From: Pseudomonadaceae bacterium
GTDB lineage: Bacteria > Pseudomonadota > Gammaproteobacteria > Pseudomonadales > Pseudomonadaceae
Assembly (NCBI GenBank): GCA_030602315.1
Contig: JAUVZY010000012.1
Span: 1 to 64,000, forward strand
Reading direction: 5' to 3'
Length of the DNA: 64,000 nucleotides
Within the stretch, counting starts at the first letter, position 1, and every line of letters starts with the position of its first letter. The position numbers were made by a program, and so were the translations under genes. The notes under the pieces were generated by a model. That model did not search any database. It worked only from the letters and a program-made list of their open reading frames with translations, and was not told where the DNA came from. Positions 1-10,294 of the stretch are shown here, one piece after another.

Positions 1-1000
<1,000 letters not shown>

Positions 1001-1019
1001 GCGCTGGCGGCGGATTTGC

Positions 1020-1025
1020 TACAAT
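1020..1025 (+). promoter_or_regulatory. candidate -10 element for selD
   Basis: TACAAT, followed by a CG-rich stretch, lies 33 bp before the selD start and matches the sigma-70 -10 consensus at five of six positions. No convincing -35 hexamer is present 16-18 bp upstream, so this is only a candidate. It would let selD-mnmH be transcribed apart from the hydrolase gene. Confidence 0.35.
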
Positions 1026-1057
1026 CGCGCCCCGTTTTTTCCAGCGTCGAGAGCGCC

Positions 1058-2092
1058 ATGTCCGAGCCCATTCGCCTCACCCAGTACAGCCATGGCGCTG
1101 GCTGTGGCTGCAAGATTTCCCCCAAGGTCCTCGATATCATCCTGGCCGGCAGCGGCGCGCAGAATCTCGATCCGCGGCTGTGGGTGGGTAATGCCTCGCG
1201 CGACGACGCGGCGGTTTATGGCATTGATGACGAACGCGGTGTGGTTTCGACTACCGACTTCTTCATGCCGATCGTCGACGATCCCTATGATTTCGGGCGG
1301 ATCGCGGCCACCAATGCGATCAGCGATATCTACGCAATGGGCGGCGACCCGCTCATGGCCATTGCCATTCTCGGCTGGCCAGTGAACGTGCTGGCGCCGG
1401 AAGTGGCGCGTGAGGTGGTCGCCGGTGGGCGTGCCGCCTGCGATGCGGCGGGGATTCCGTTGGCTGGCGGGCATTCGATCGATGCGCCGGAGCCGATCTT
1501 CGGGCTGGCCGTCACCGGCCTGGTCAACAAGGCGCAACTCAAGCGCAACGATACGGCGACGGCCGGCTCGCGCCTCTATCTCACCAAGCCGCTTGGTATC
1601 GGCATTCTCACCACCGCTGAGAAAAAGGCCAGGTTGCGGCCGGCGGACGTGGGGCTGGCGCGTGATTGGATGTGCACACTCAACCGCCCGGGCAGTTACT
1701 TCGGCAAGCTGGCGGGAGTGACTGCCATGACCGATGTCACGGGGTTTGGCCTGCTCGGTCATCTCGTGGAAATGGCAGACGGTAGCGGGTTGACCGCGCA
1801 TGTCGATTACACCCGCGTGCCGCGCCTGCCCGGTGTCGAGCATTACCTCGCCGAGGGGTGCGTTCCCGGTGGCACCCAGCGAAACTTCGACAGCTATGGC
1901 CACCGTCTGGCGTCTTTGAGCAATGAGCAAAAGCAGTTGCTTTGCGACCCGCAAACCAGCGGCGGGCTTCTGGTAGCGGTGGAGCCGGCTGGCGAGGCGG
2001 AGTTTCTCGCCACCTGTGCCGAGTTGGGACTTTCGCTGGCGCCGATCGGCGAGATGCGTACCGCCGGTGCGTTTGCCGTTGAGGTGGGCTGA
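1058..2092 (+). CDS. selD: selenide, water dikinase
   Basis: SelD makes selenophosphate from selenide and ATP, the selenium donor for selenouridine in tRNA and for selenocysteine. The 344-residue product carries the family start [15 protein letters not shown], with catalytic Cys16 and Lys19 in the flexible glycine-rich loop. The active site uses Cys, so this is not a selenoprotein form. An in-frame upstream start at 1016 was rejected because family homology begins at MSEP. The stop overlaps the next start (TGATG at 2090-2094), so selD and mnmH are translationally coupled. Coupling to mnmH points to 2-selenouridine formation as its main use here; no selA or selB is in the window. Confidence 0.95.
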   Translation: MSEPIRLTQYSHGAGCGCKISPKVLDIILAGSGAQNLDPRLWVGNASRDDAAVYGIDDERGVVSTTDFFMPIVDDPYDFGRIAATNAISDIYAMGGDPLMAIAILGWPVNVLAPEVAREVVAGGRAACDAAGIPLAGGHSIDAPEPIFGLAVTGLVNKAQLKRNDTATAGSRLYLTKPLGIGILTTAEKKARLRPADVGLARDWMCTLNRPGSYFGKLAGVTAMTDVTGFGLLGHLVEMADGSGLTAHVDYTRVPRLPGVEHYLAEGCVPGGTQRNFDSYGHRLASLSNEQKQLLCDPQTSGGLLVAVEPAGEAEFLATCAELGLSLAPIGEMRTAGAFAVEVG

Positions 2093-3207
2093 TGCGCGCT
2101 GATACCGACGATTACCGCCAGCTGTTTCTCGACGATGTGCCAATGATGGATGCGCGTGCCCCGGTGGAGTTCGCCAAAGGCGCATTCCCAGGGGTCGTTA
2201 ACCTCCCGCTGATGAACGATGCCGAGCGGCAGAAAGTGGGCACCTGCTACAAGCTGCATGGGCAGCAGGCCGCGATCGAACTCGGCCATCGGCTGGTTTC
2301 CGGCAAGACCAAGGCGCAGCGGATCGAGGCCTGGGCGGCGTTCGCGCAGGAGCACCCGTCTGGCTACCTGTACTGCTTTCGCGGCGGGTTGCGCTCGCAG
2401 ATCGTCCAGCAATGGCTGAAAAGCGAGGCGGGCATCGCTTATCCGCGCGTTATCGGCGGTTACAAGGCGATGCGGACCTTCCTGATCGAAACGACCGATG
2501 CGGCGGTTGCCCAGTGCAAGTTCGTCCTGGTCGGCGGATTGACCGGTACGGGCAAGACCGAAGTTATCGCCCAGCTCGAAGACAGCCTGGATCTCGAAGG
2601 TTTGGCCCACCATCGTGGCTCCAGCTTCGGCAAGCGCGCTTTGGGCCAGCCGGCGCAGATCGATTTCGAGAACGCGCTGGCTGTGCGCCTGCTCAAGATG
2701 CGTGCGCGCGGCGTGGAGCGTTTCGTGATGGAGGATGAGGCGCGGCTGATCGGTCGCTGCTCGCTGCCGTTGCCGCTTTATGAAGGCATGCAGCGCTATC
2801 CGATGGTTTGGCTCGAAGACAGTTTCGAAGGGCGGGTCGAGCGTATTCTCAAGGATTATGTGATCGACCTGTGCGCCGAATACGTGGAAGTCAGCGCCAA
2901 CGAGACGACCGGATTCGCGGTTTTCGCCGAGCGCTTGCGGCAAAGTCTCACCAATATTCACAAACGCCTGGGCGGTGACCGTTACCAGCGGCTGCTGGGG
3001 CTGATGGACGCGGCACTGGTCGAACAGCAGCGCTGTGGTGCGCTGGATTTGCACCGTGCCTGGATCGAGGCGCTGCTGCGCGAATACTACGACCCGATGT
3101 ACGCCTATCAGCGGCAGAGCAAGGCTTCGCGCGTGGTATTCGCTGGCGGCCAGGCGGAAGTGGTTGAATTCCTGCGGCAGCATCGCCGGGTCGCCGTCGA
3201 TGCATAA
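2092..3207 (+). CDS. mnmH: tRNA 2-selenouridine synthase
   Basis: MnmH (SelU) converts 2-thiouridine at the wobble position of Lys, Glu and Gln tRNAs to 2-selenouridine through a geranylated intermediate, using selenophosphate from SelD. The 371-residue protein has the expected two parts. An N-terminal rhodanese domain starts at DARAPVEF and carries active Cys95 in YCFRGG. A P-loop domain follows with a Walker A motif, [10 protein letters not shown], at about 148-157. Length matches the family. The start codon overlaps the selD stop by one base. It is followed after 24 bp by a small lipoprotein gene, possibly in the same transcript. Confidence 0.95.
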   Translation: MRADTDDYRQLFLDDVPMMDARAPVEFAKGAFPGVVNLPLMNDAERQKVGTCYKLHGQQAAIELGHRLVSGKTKAQRIEAWAAFAQEHPSGYLYCFRGGLRSQIVQQWLKSEAGIAYPRVIGGYKAMRTFLIETTDAAVAQCKFVLVGGLTGTGKTEVIAQLEDSLDLEGLAHHRGSSFGKRALGQPAQIDFENALAVRLLKMRARGVERFVMEDEARLIGRCSLPLPLYEGMQRYPMVWLEDSFEGRVERILKDYVIDLCAEYVEVSANETTGFAVFAERLRQSLTNIHKRLGGDRYQRLLGLMDAALVEQQRCGALDLHRAWIEALLREYYDPMYAYQRQSKASRVVFAGGQAEVVEFLRQHRRVAVDA

Positions 3208-3231
3208 CCTTTTAGTGAAGGAGTACAGCGA

Positions 3232-3510
3232 ATGAGAGCATGGTGGGTGATTCCGGTTGTGGCCATCGGGCTTGTCGGTTGCGCGGGCAAGACTGCACAT
3301 CGCGATGCCTGCGCAAACCAGCTTGCGGCTGCCTGGCAGGAGCTGGATCTGGCCAAGGCCGAGGGCTTCGCTGGTACGGTGAGCTACTCCAAGGCGCTCG
3401 GCCTGCTCACCGGAGCCAAGACCCAGCAGCAGTTCGAGGCCTTCGAGGGCTGTGCGCGCAAGGCGCAGAAAGCCCGGTTCTACATCCGCGAGTCGCGCGC
3501 CGGACGCTGA
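3232..3510 (+). CDS. small predicted lipoprotein
   Basis: This 92-residue protein has a lipoprotein signal: a short hydrophobic stretch ending in LVGC, which would make Cys17 the lipidated residue, followed by Ala-Gly. The mature part is about 75 residues, hydrophilic and probably helical, with two further cysteines. The start is supported by AAGGAG about nine bases upstream. It follows mnmH by 24 bp. It has no recognised domain, so its role is unknown. Its stop lies only 4 bp from the stop of the convergent P-type ATPase gene, leaving no room for a separate terminator. Confidence 0.75.
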   Translation: MRAWWVIPVVAIGLVGCAGKTAHRDACANQLAAAWQELDLAKAEGFAGTVSYSKALGLLTGAKTQQQFEAFEGCARKAQKARFYIRESRAGR

Positions 3511-3514
3511 TCCA

Positions 3515-6244
3515 TCACGCCTGCGCGGGGCGAGCGTCCCGATGCAGGCCAAAGCGCCGGATGATCCACTTTTCCAGTTCCGCGCCAACCAGCACCAACA
3601 GGCCCGCCGCCGCCACCCGCAACCACTCGCTGGCGGTGAGCGCGGCTGAGCCGAACAGGTTCTGCATGGGCGCCGCGTACGTGAACAGCAACTGCAGCAC
3701 GGCGCAGACCGCGATGCAGATCAGTACCCAGCGATTGCCGAACAGGCCGTCCCGATTCAGAACGCTGGCAAACAGGTAGCGGCTGCTGACCAGATAGAAC
3801 ATCTCGCCGACGACGATGACGTTGACCGCCATGGTACGGGCGCTTTCCAGCGAAGTGCCGCGCTCGAGCTCCCAGAGAAACAGGCTGAGTCCGCCGATCA
3901 TCATCAGCAACGAGACCATCACCACGCGCCAGACGAAGAAGCCCGACAGTATCGAACTCTCCGGCGGGCGGGGGCGGCGCACCATGATTCCGGACTCGGC
4001 CGGCTCGGCAGCCAGCGCGAGGCTCAAGGTGCAGGAAGTGACCATGTTGATCCACAGCACCTGGACTGGTGTCAGCGGCAGCGCCAGCTGGAACAGGATG
4101 GCTGCGATGACGATCAGTGCCTGGCCACCGTTGGTGGGCAACATGAACAAAATGGACTTTTGCAGGTTGTCGTAGATCGCCCGGCCTTCGCGCACGGCAT
4201 TGCTGATCGTGGCGAAGTTGTCGTCCGCCAGCACGACGTCGGCGGCCTCTTTCGCCGCTTCGGTGCCTTTGTGCCCCATGGCAACGCCGACGTCGGCGCG
4301 CTTGAGCGCAGGCGCGTCGTTCACGCCATCGCCGGTCATGGCGACGATCTGGCCGCAGGCCTGCATTGCCTGAACCAACCGTAGCTTGTGTTCCGGGCTG
4401 GCTCGGGCGAACACGTCGACCGCCATGACCGTTTCGCGCAGACGGGCATCATCCATCAGTGCGATTTCTGCGCCGGTTAGCGCAGGCTTGCCGACGCCGA
4501 TGCCCAGTCGGGCGCCGATGGCGCGCGCGGTGTCGGCATGGTCGCCGGTGATCATCTTGACCTTGACGCCCGCTGCGTGGCATTCGGCGACCGCCGCGAT
4601 GGCTTCCTCGCGCGGCGGATCGATGATGCCGACCAACCCGAGCAGCACGAAACCGCCATCATCGATGTCGGCGAAGGCCAGGGTCGACTGCGGCCATTCG
4701 AGCACCTTGTCGGCGATCGCCAGCACGCGCAGGCCGCGTGAGGCAGTGTCGATGGCCATTCTTCGCCAGTAGTCCTGGTCGAGTGGCGCGGGACCTTCGT
4801 CGTGCCACTCGCGGCTGCACATTTCCAGAATGCGTTCCGGTGCGCCTTTGACATAGATCCGCGAATGGGCGCCATCCTGATGCAGGGTCGCCATGAACCG
4901 GTGTTCGGACTCGAAGGGGATCGCGTGGGTCCGAGGCGCAACGCGGTGTTCGCCATGTGCGTCGAGCCCGCACTTGCTGGCGAGCACCAGCAAAGCGCCT
5001 TCGGTGGGGTCGCCCTCTACACTCCAGTTGCCCCGGTCGTCGAACCAGCGAGCGTCGTTACAGAGCAGCCCGGCGCGGGCGATCTCTCGCAAGAACGGCT
5101 GCTGCAGAGGCGCCACAACCGTTTCACCCTTAAAGATTTCGCCATCGGGCAGGTAACCGGTGCCACCTACATCGTATACATGCTGCTTGCCGATCACCCG
5201 CTGCACGGTCATTTCGTTGCGTGTCAGTGTGCCGGTCTTGTCGGTACAGATCACCGTGACCGACCCTAGCGTCTCCACCGCCGGCAGGCGGCGTACGATT
5301 GCCTGACGCTTGGCCATGCGTTGCACGCCGAGGGCGAGCATCACAGTCATGATCGCCGGCAACCCCTCCGGAATCGCCGCGGCAGTCAAGGCGATCGCCA
5401 TGAGGAACATGTCGGCCGCATCGTTACCCCGCCAGAATGTCCCCAGTACGAACGTCACCCCGACCAGCCCCAGGATGGCGAGGGCGAGCCAGCGTCCGAA
5501 GCCGTCCATCTGCCGTAGCAGCGGCGTGGACAGTGCCGTGACGTTGGCCAGCAGACTGTTGATCCGGCCGAGTTCGGTGTTGGCGCCGGTGCTTACCACC
5601 AGCCCGAGCGCCTGCCCCTGTACCACCAGCGTTCCCGAATAGGCCATGCCGAAGCGATCGCCAAGCGGTGCGTCCGTCTCGACCGCCTCCAGCGCCTTCT
5701 CCACCGGCAGCGACTCGCCGGTGAGCGCCGCTTCATCGGTTCTCAGCCCGTGCAGATGCAGCAGACGCAGGTCTGCGGGAACCTTGTCGCCGGAGGACAG
5801 TGCGACCACGTCGCCGGGTACCAGCTCGGTGGCGTCGATTTCGCGCCGCTGGCCATCACGGATGACCGTGGCGCGGGTGGTGAGCAAACTGCGAATGCTG
5901 TCCAGCGCCGACTCTGCTTTGCCCTCCTGCAGAAAACCGATGATCGCGTTGATCAGTACCGCCGCGGCGATCACCGCACTGTCCACCCAATGCCCGAGCA
6001 GGGCCGCGATCACCCCGGCGACGAGCATCACGTAGAGCAGTACGTTGTGAAACTGGAGCAAGAAACGGCGAATCGGACCGTGCTTGCGCGGGGTGGGCAG
6101 GCGGTTCGGGCCGTGCGTGGTCAGTCTGGCGCCGGCCTCGTCGTCGCTCAATCCGCCCGCTTGCGAAGCAAGCTGCAAAAGGCATTGCTCGGGCGCGAGC
6201 GCGTGCCAGGCAATCTCAGCGGAAGGGGTTTTCGCGGCTGGCAT
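3515..6244 (-). CDS. P-type cation-transporting ATPase, P2 (Ca2+/Na+ pump-like) type
   Basis: This is an inner-membrane ion pump of about 909 residues. Motifs appear in the P2 order: cation-ATPase N domain (about 15-80), actuator TGES (175-178), PEGLP in helix M4 (292-296), phosphorylation motif DKTGTL with Asp335, the TGDGVNDAPAL hinge and a C-terminal block of membrane helices. The PEGLP ion-site motif fits SERCA/PMR1-like or Na+/H+-type pumps rather than heavy-metal P1B pumps, and no CPC or metal-binding N-terminal domain is present. The exact ion cannot be read. I chose the ATG at 6244; a TTG at 6271 would add nine residues. The gene converges on the lipoprotein gene. Confidence 0.88.
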   Translation of the reverse strand: MPAAKTPSAEIAWHALAPEQCLLQLASQAGGLSDDEAGARLTTHGPNRLPTPRKHGPIRRFLLQFHNVLLYVMLVAGVIAALLGHWVDSAVIAAAVLINAIIGFLQEGKAESALDSIRSLLTTRATVIRDGQRREIDATELVPGDVVALSSGDKVPADLRLLHLHGLRTDEAALTGESLPVEKALEAVETDAPLGDRFGMAYSGTLVVQGQALGLVVSTGANTELGRINSLLANVTALSTPLLRQMDGFGRWLALAILGLVGVTFVLGTFWRGNDAADMFLMAIALTAAAIPEGLPAIMTVMLALGVQRMAKRQAIVRRLPAVETLGSVTVICTDKTGTLTRNEMTVQRVIGKQHVYDVGGTGYLPDGEIFKGETVVAPLQQPFLREIARAGLLCNDARWFDDRGNWSVEGDPTEGALLVLASKCGLDAHGEHRVAPRTHAIPFESEHRFMATLHQDGAHSRIYVKGAPERILEMCSREWHDEGPAPLDQDYWRRMAIDTASRGLRVLAIADKVLEWPQSTLAFADIDDGGFVLLGLVGIIDPPREEAIAAVAECHAAGVKVKMITGDHADTARAIGARLGIGVGKPALTGAEIALMDDARLRETVMAVDVFARASPEHKLRLVQAMQACGQIVAMTGDGVNDAPALKRADVGVAMGHKGTEAAKEAADVVLADDNFATISNAVREGRAIYDNLQKSILFMLPTNGGQALIVIAAILFQLALPLTPVQVLWINMVTSCTLSLALAAEPAESGIMVRRPRPPESSILSGFFVWRVVMVSLLMMIGGLSLFLWELERGTSLESARTMAVNVIVVGEMFYLVSSRYLFASVLNRDGLFGNRWVLICIAVCAVLQLLFTYAAPMQNLFGSAALTASEWLRVAAAGLLVLVGAELEKWIIRRFGLHRDARPAQA

Positions 6245-6383
6245 GAAAGGCTGTCCATTCTGTGTCAGCAAGCGAGCCTGAGTGCAGGTCGAATGTCGAC
6301 GGTTTGTCAGTAAAGGTTGCTCGCACTTGGCGCGCCGTCCGGCCGGCCATTAGCATCGAACCATTCGTCCAAGGGAATGAAGC

Positions 6384-7295
6384 ATGCGATCAAGTCTCGA
6401 GTCATGCCTTGCAGCCGTCAATCAGGTGCTGCTCGGAAAGGAACACCAGGTGCGACTGGCAGTAACCTGTCTGCTGGCCCGTGGACACCTGTTGCTCGAG
6501 GATCTGCCGGGCATGGGCAAGACCACGCTGAGCCATGCGCTGGCGAAAGTGATGGGATTGAGTTTTCAGCGTATCCAGTTCACCTCTGACCTGCTGCCGG
6601 GGGACATCCTCGGTACGTCGGTGTTCGACAAGGACAGCGGGCGGTTCGTCTTTCATCAAGGACCGATCTTTTCCGAACTGGTGCTGGCCGATGAAATCAA
6701 CCGCGCGACACCCAAGACCCAGAGCGCCTTGCTCGAGGCGATGGAGGAGGGGCAGGTGACCATCGAGGGGACGACGCGGCCGCTGCCTGAGCCGTTCTTC
6801 GTGATCGCCACCCAGAACCCCAGCCACCAGGGCGGTACCTTCGCCTTGCCCGAATCCCAGCTCGACCGCTTCCTGATGCGCATCTCGCTCGGGTATCCGG
6901 CACGCACCGCCGAGAGGGCACTGCTGCTCGGCGAGTCGCGGCGCGATCTGCTGCCGCGGCTCGAACCGATCTTCGATCATGCCTCTCTGGCGGCACTGCA
7001 GCAGCAGGTGACCGAAGTTCGCGTCAGCGAGGCATTGGCCGATTACGTGCTGCGGCTGGCCGACGCCACCCGCAGCCAGCCGCAGTTCGCTCATGGGCTG
7101 TCGCCCCGCGGCAGCCTGGCGCTGCTGTCTGCCGCCAAGGCCTGGGCCTTTCTGGCCGAGCGCCAGTACGTTATCCCCGAGGATGTTCAGGCCGTACTGC
7201 CAGCGGTCGCCGGCCACCGGCTGCGTGAGCGTAGCGACCCTTCCTCGGCGGGCGAACTGGTGCAGTGGTTGCTCGGCGAGGTCCCGGCGTTGTGA
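6384..7295 (+). CDS. MoxR-type AAA+ ATPase
   Basis: This 303-residue AAA+ protein is of the MoxR class, chaperone-like ATPases usually encoded beside DUF58 proteins. Walker A is GMGKTT (about 43-48) and Walker B is LVLADEINR with Asp103 and Glu104. The sensor region reads VIATQNP and the C-terminal lid is typical. It is the first gene of a tight operon with the DUF58 gene (3 bp gap) and tgpA (4 bp overlap). The family is proposed to assemble or remodel envelope or von Willebrand-type complexes; its partner here is probably the DUF58 protein. Confidence 0.92.
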   Translation: MRSSLESCLAAVNQVLLGKEHQVRLAVTCLLARGHLLLEDLPGMGKTTLSHALAKVMGLSFQRIQFTSDLLPGDILGTSVFDKDSGRFVFHQGPIFSELVLADEINRATPKTQSALLEAMEEGQVTIEGTTRPLPEPFFVIATQNPSHQGGTFALPESQLDRFLMRISLGYPARTAERALLLGESRRDLLPRLEPIFDHASLAALQQQVTEVRVSEALADYVLRLADATRSQPQFAHGLSPRGSLALLSAAKAWAFLAERQYVIPEDVQAVLPAVAGHRLRERSDPSSAGELVQWLLGEVPAL

Positions 7296-7297
7296 CA

Positions 7298-8290
7298 ATG
7301 CGCTGGAACGAGCAGCTTTCGCTGCGCCAGGCCGCGTATCTGGATCGCTGGTTGAGTCGCCGCGCGCCGACGGCCAGCAGTGTGCGGCTCGAGCAGCGGC
7401 GCATCTACATTCTGCCGACGCGAGCCGGCTTTGCCTTTCTGGGCGCCCTGATGGTGATGTTGTTGGCCGCGATCAACTATCAGAACAGCCTGGCCTACGC
7501 GCTTACCTTCCTGCTTGGCGCGCTGTTCATCGTGGCGATCCTGCATACCTGGCGCAATCTGGCCGGTCTGGTGCTGCAGGCCGGCCGCGCCGAGCCGGTG
7601 TTTCTTGGCGAGCAGGCCTGCTTCAACATCCGCCTGGAGAGCAGCGGACGGGCGCATCAGTCGGTCGGGTTGTGCTGGCAAGGACGGCGGGAGGCACCGG
7701 TGCACTTCGACGTCTTGGCCAATGGGGCCAGCGATGCGCAGTTGCGTTTGCCAGTCGCCTGCCGAGGTTGGCTGCGCCCTGGCCGTATCCGTGTCGAAAG
7801 CCGGTTTCCACTGGGCATTCTGGTTGCCTGGAGCTGGGTGGATCTTGGGTTGTCGGTCTTGGTGTACCCGCGGCCGCATGGCGATCCGGCGCTCGAGCGC
7901 TCAGCCGGTGCCGAAGAAGAGGGTGAGGAAGGCACCAGCGTCCGGCCCAATGGGGTGGATGATTATCGCGGGCTGCGCAGCTGGCAGCCGGGGGACTCGA
8001 CGCGGCGGTTGGATTGGAAAGCGTTTTCCCGTGGTCGTGGCTTGCTGATCAAGGAATTCGCCGGTTTGAGCGGCAGCGATCGGATGCTGGATTTCGACAC
8101 CCTGCAGGGCGATACCGAAGCACGGCTATCGATGCTCTGTCGCTGGGTGGTGGACCTGAGCGAGGCGGAGCAGGCCTATGGATTGCGCCTGCCGGATGCG
8201 CAAATCCCGGTCGACCAGGGCGATGCCCACTGCAAGCGCTGCCTGCAGGCGCTGGCCCTTTATGGCCTGCCGCGTGAGGGCTCGTCGTGA
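7298..8290 (+). CDS. DUF58 membrane-anchored protein
   Basis: This 330-residue protein has two membrane helices near the N-terminus (about 44-60 and 66-84). The DUF58 core follows, including the hallmark segment around GVDDYRGLRSWQPGD. DUF58 proteins resemble von Willebrand factor A-like folds and are nearly always encoded next to MoxR ATPases. The start is the ATG at 7298, three bases after the moxR stop; an upstream start at 7265 would overlap moxR and lacks support. Its stop overlaps the GTG of tgpA (GTGA, 8287-8290). Its molecular role is not established, and I infer a membrane complex with the ATPase and TgpA. Confidence 0.88.
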   Translation: MRWNEQLSLRQAAYLDRWLSRRAPTASSVRLEQRRIYILPTRAGFAFLGALMVMLLAAINYQNSLAYALTFLLGALFIVAILHTWRNLAGLVLQAGRAEPVFLGEQACFNIRLESSGRAHQSVGLCWQGRREAPVHFDVLANGASDAQLRLPVACRGWLRPGRIRVESRFPLGILVAWSWVDLGLSVLVYPRPHGDPALERSAGAEEEGEEGTSVRPNGVDDYRGLRSWQPGDSTRRLDWKAFSRGRGLLIKEFAGLSGSDRMLDFDTLQGDTEARLSMLCRWVVDLSEAEQAYGLRLPDAQIPVDQGDAHCKRCLQALALYGLPREGSS

Positions 8291-10293
8291 AGGGGCGCGA
8301 CAGCATTCCGCGCAACAGCCTGCTGTGGCTGTTGGTGGCGCAGGTGCTGGTGATCATTCCGCACCTGGGGCATCTGCCGGCCTGGATCATCGGTTTGTGG
8401 CTTGGTTGTACCTATTGGCGGCTGCAGATCTTCCGCATGCGTGCGCTGTACCCCAAGGCCTGGGTCAAGGCGGTACTGATGCTGGCGACCGGCTTTGGCG
8501 TGTATCTGTCGCGCGGCAGCCTGGTCGGCCTGGAGGCCGGGGCTGTGCTGATGATCGCCGCGTTCATTTTGAAGATCGTGGAGATGCGCACCCGCCGTGA
8601 CGCGCTGGTGGTTATCTTTCTTGGTTTTTTTGCCGTCGTGACCGGCTACCTGTTCGAAGACAGCTTGCTCGCTGCGCTCTACAGCGTGCTACCGGTCGCC
8701 TCGCTGCTTGCGGCAATGATCGGTCTGCAGCAGCGCTCACAACTGCCCGGTCCGCTCATCAGCCTGAAGCTGGCCGGCACGCTGATGCTGCAGGCCGTGC
8801 CGCTGATGGTCGTGCTGTTCGTGCTATTTCCGCGCATCGGGCCGCTCTGGGGGCTGCCCGAGCCCAACGGCGGAAGCTCGACCGGCCTCGCCGAGTCGAT
8901 CGCCCCGGGCGATATCGAGCGACTCAGCCAGTCGCCGCGGCTGGCCTTTCGCGTTCGCTTCGACGGACCGCCGCCGCCTCGCGAGCAGCTTTACTGGCGT
9001 GCGATCACCTTTGACGATTTCGATGGCCGCACTTGGACCCGCTCGCTCAACTCGCGTCGACCGCAGGCCCCCGAGTGGCAGCCGGCCGGTACGCCGGTGA
9101 GTTACAGCATTGTGATGGAACCGAGCGGCCAGCCGTGGCTGATGGCGCTGGACGTTGCGCAAGTGCGCGACGGCGGTGCTCAGCTGATGGGGGATTTCCA
9201 CCTTGAGCGCCGGCGGCCGGTCAACCAGCCCTTGATGTATGAGGTGGTGTCCTGGCCGGATGCAAGGCGCGAATCGGGCGAGGCGCCACCGAGCCTGTCT
9301 TACGCGCTGCAACTGCCGCCGCGGGGCAACCCGCGAACGCGGGAGTGGGCGTTGAATCTGCGCCGCGAGATGGAGCCCGAGCCGTTGGTCGAGTACGTAC
9401 TGCGGCATTTCAATCGCGAGCCTTACCGCTACACGCTCAAGCCTCCGGCCGTCGGGGTAAATGGCATCGACGACTTTCTGTTCGACACGCGTGCCGGGTT
9501 CTGCAGCCACTATGCCGGGGCGATGGTGTTCATCCTGCGCGCTGCCGGTATCCCCGCGCGCATCGTCGGTGGCTATCAGGGCGGAGAACCGAATCCCAAG
9601 GGCAATTACCTCTCCGTTCGCCAGTTTGATGCCCACGCCTGGGTGGAATACTGGCTGCCCGGACGCGGCTGGATCAGCGTCGATCCGACCTTCCAGGTCG
9701 CTCCCGAGCGGATCCAGCAGGGGCTGGAGCAGGCGCTTGGTGAAGAGGCCTTTCTTGAAGATGCGCCATTCTCTCCACTGCGCTATCGGCAGATCGCCTG
9801 GGTCAATGACCTTCGCCTGGCCTGGGACAACCTCAATCACGACTGGCAACGTTGGGTGCTCGGCTACCAGGGCGACCTGCAGAAGAGTCTGCTCAAGCGC
9901 TGGCTGGGCGAGGCCGGTATGCGCTGGTTGGGGCTGATCCTGGTCGGCTCGCTGTGCGTGCTCATCGCTCTGCTGGCGCTCTGGTTGCTCAGAGGGCGTA
10001 GCGGTGTCAGCGATCCGGCCGAAAGGCTGTTTCAGCGCTTCGAGCGCCTCCTGGGACGCCAGGGCGTGTTTCGAGAGAAGGGTGAGGGCGTCCGGGCGTT
10101 TGCCTTCCGCGCGGGTAAGCGTCTGCCCTATCAGGCGGAGGAGATCGAAGGGTTTGCCCGGCTTTACGAAGCGCGTCGATACGCTGCCAGCGAGGTGCCA
10201 CTGGTTGAGCTCGAAGGCGCCTTGCGCGCGCTGCGCAAGCGCCTGCCGTGGCGGCGGGTGGCGGTGGACCCGCGCACCCTGGACAACGCTTGA
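8287..10293 (+). CDS. tgpA: protein-glutamine gamma-glutamyltransferase TgpA
   Basis: TgpA is a large inner-membrane protein with a periplasmic transglutaminase-like domain; in P. aeruginosa it is reported to be essential. The 668-residue product starts at a GTG overlapping the DUF58 stop. It has about five or six N-terminal membrane helices (residues 10-190). The transglutaminase core has Cys406 in GFCSHY, His450 in DAHAWVE and Asp466 in SVDPT, so the catalytic triad is intact. One further helix at about 545-570 and a cytoplasmic C-terminal tail complete it. It ends one base before the stop of the convergent chemoreceptor gene. Confidence 0.93.
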   Translation: MKGRDSIPRNSLLWLLVAQVLVIIPHLGHLPAWIIGLWLGCTYWRLQIFRMRALYPKAWVKAVLMLATGFGVYLSRGSLVGLEAGAVLMIAAFILKIVEMRTRRDALVVIFLGFFAVVTGYLFEDSLLAALYSVLPVASLLAAMIGLQQRSQLPGPLISLKLAGTLMLQAVPLMVVLFVLFPRIGPLWGLPEPNGGSSTGLAESIAPGDIERLSQSPRLAFRVRFDGPPPPREQLYWRAITFDDFDGRTWTRSLNSRRPQAPEWQPAGTPVSYSIVMEPSGQPWLMALDVAQVRDGGAQLMGDFHLERRRPVNQPLMYEVVSWPDARRESGEAPPSLSYALQLPPRGNPRTREWALNLRREMEPEPLVEYVLRHFNREPYRYTLKPPAVGVNGIDDFLFDTRAGFCSHYAGAMVFILRAAGIPARIVGGYQGGEPNPKGNYLSVRQFDAHAWVEYWLPGRGWISVDPTFQVAPERIQQGLEQALGEEAFLEDAPFSPLRYRQIAWVNDLRLAWDNLNHDWQRWVLGYQGDLQKSLLKRWLGEAGMRWLGLILVGSLCVLIALLALWLLRGRSGVSDPAERLFQRFERLLGRQGVFREKGEGVRAFAFRAGKRLPYQAEEIEGFARLYEARRYAASEVPLVELEGALRALRKRLPWRRVAVDPRTLDNA

Positions 10294-10294
10294 A

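Noticed and set aside
1894-3588. A 564-codon minus-strand frame opposite selD and mnmH
   Set aside because: Both sense genes have full motif support and the antisense translation resembles no family.
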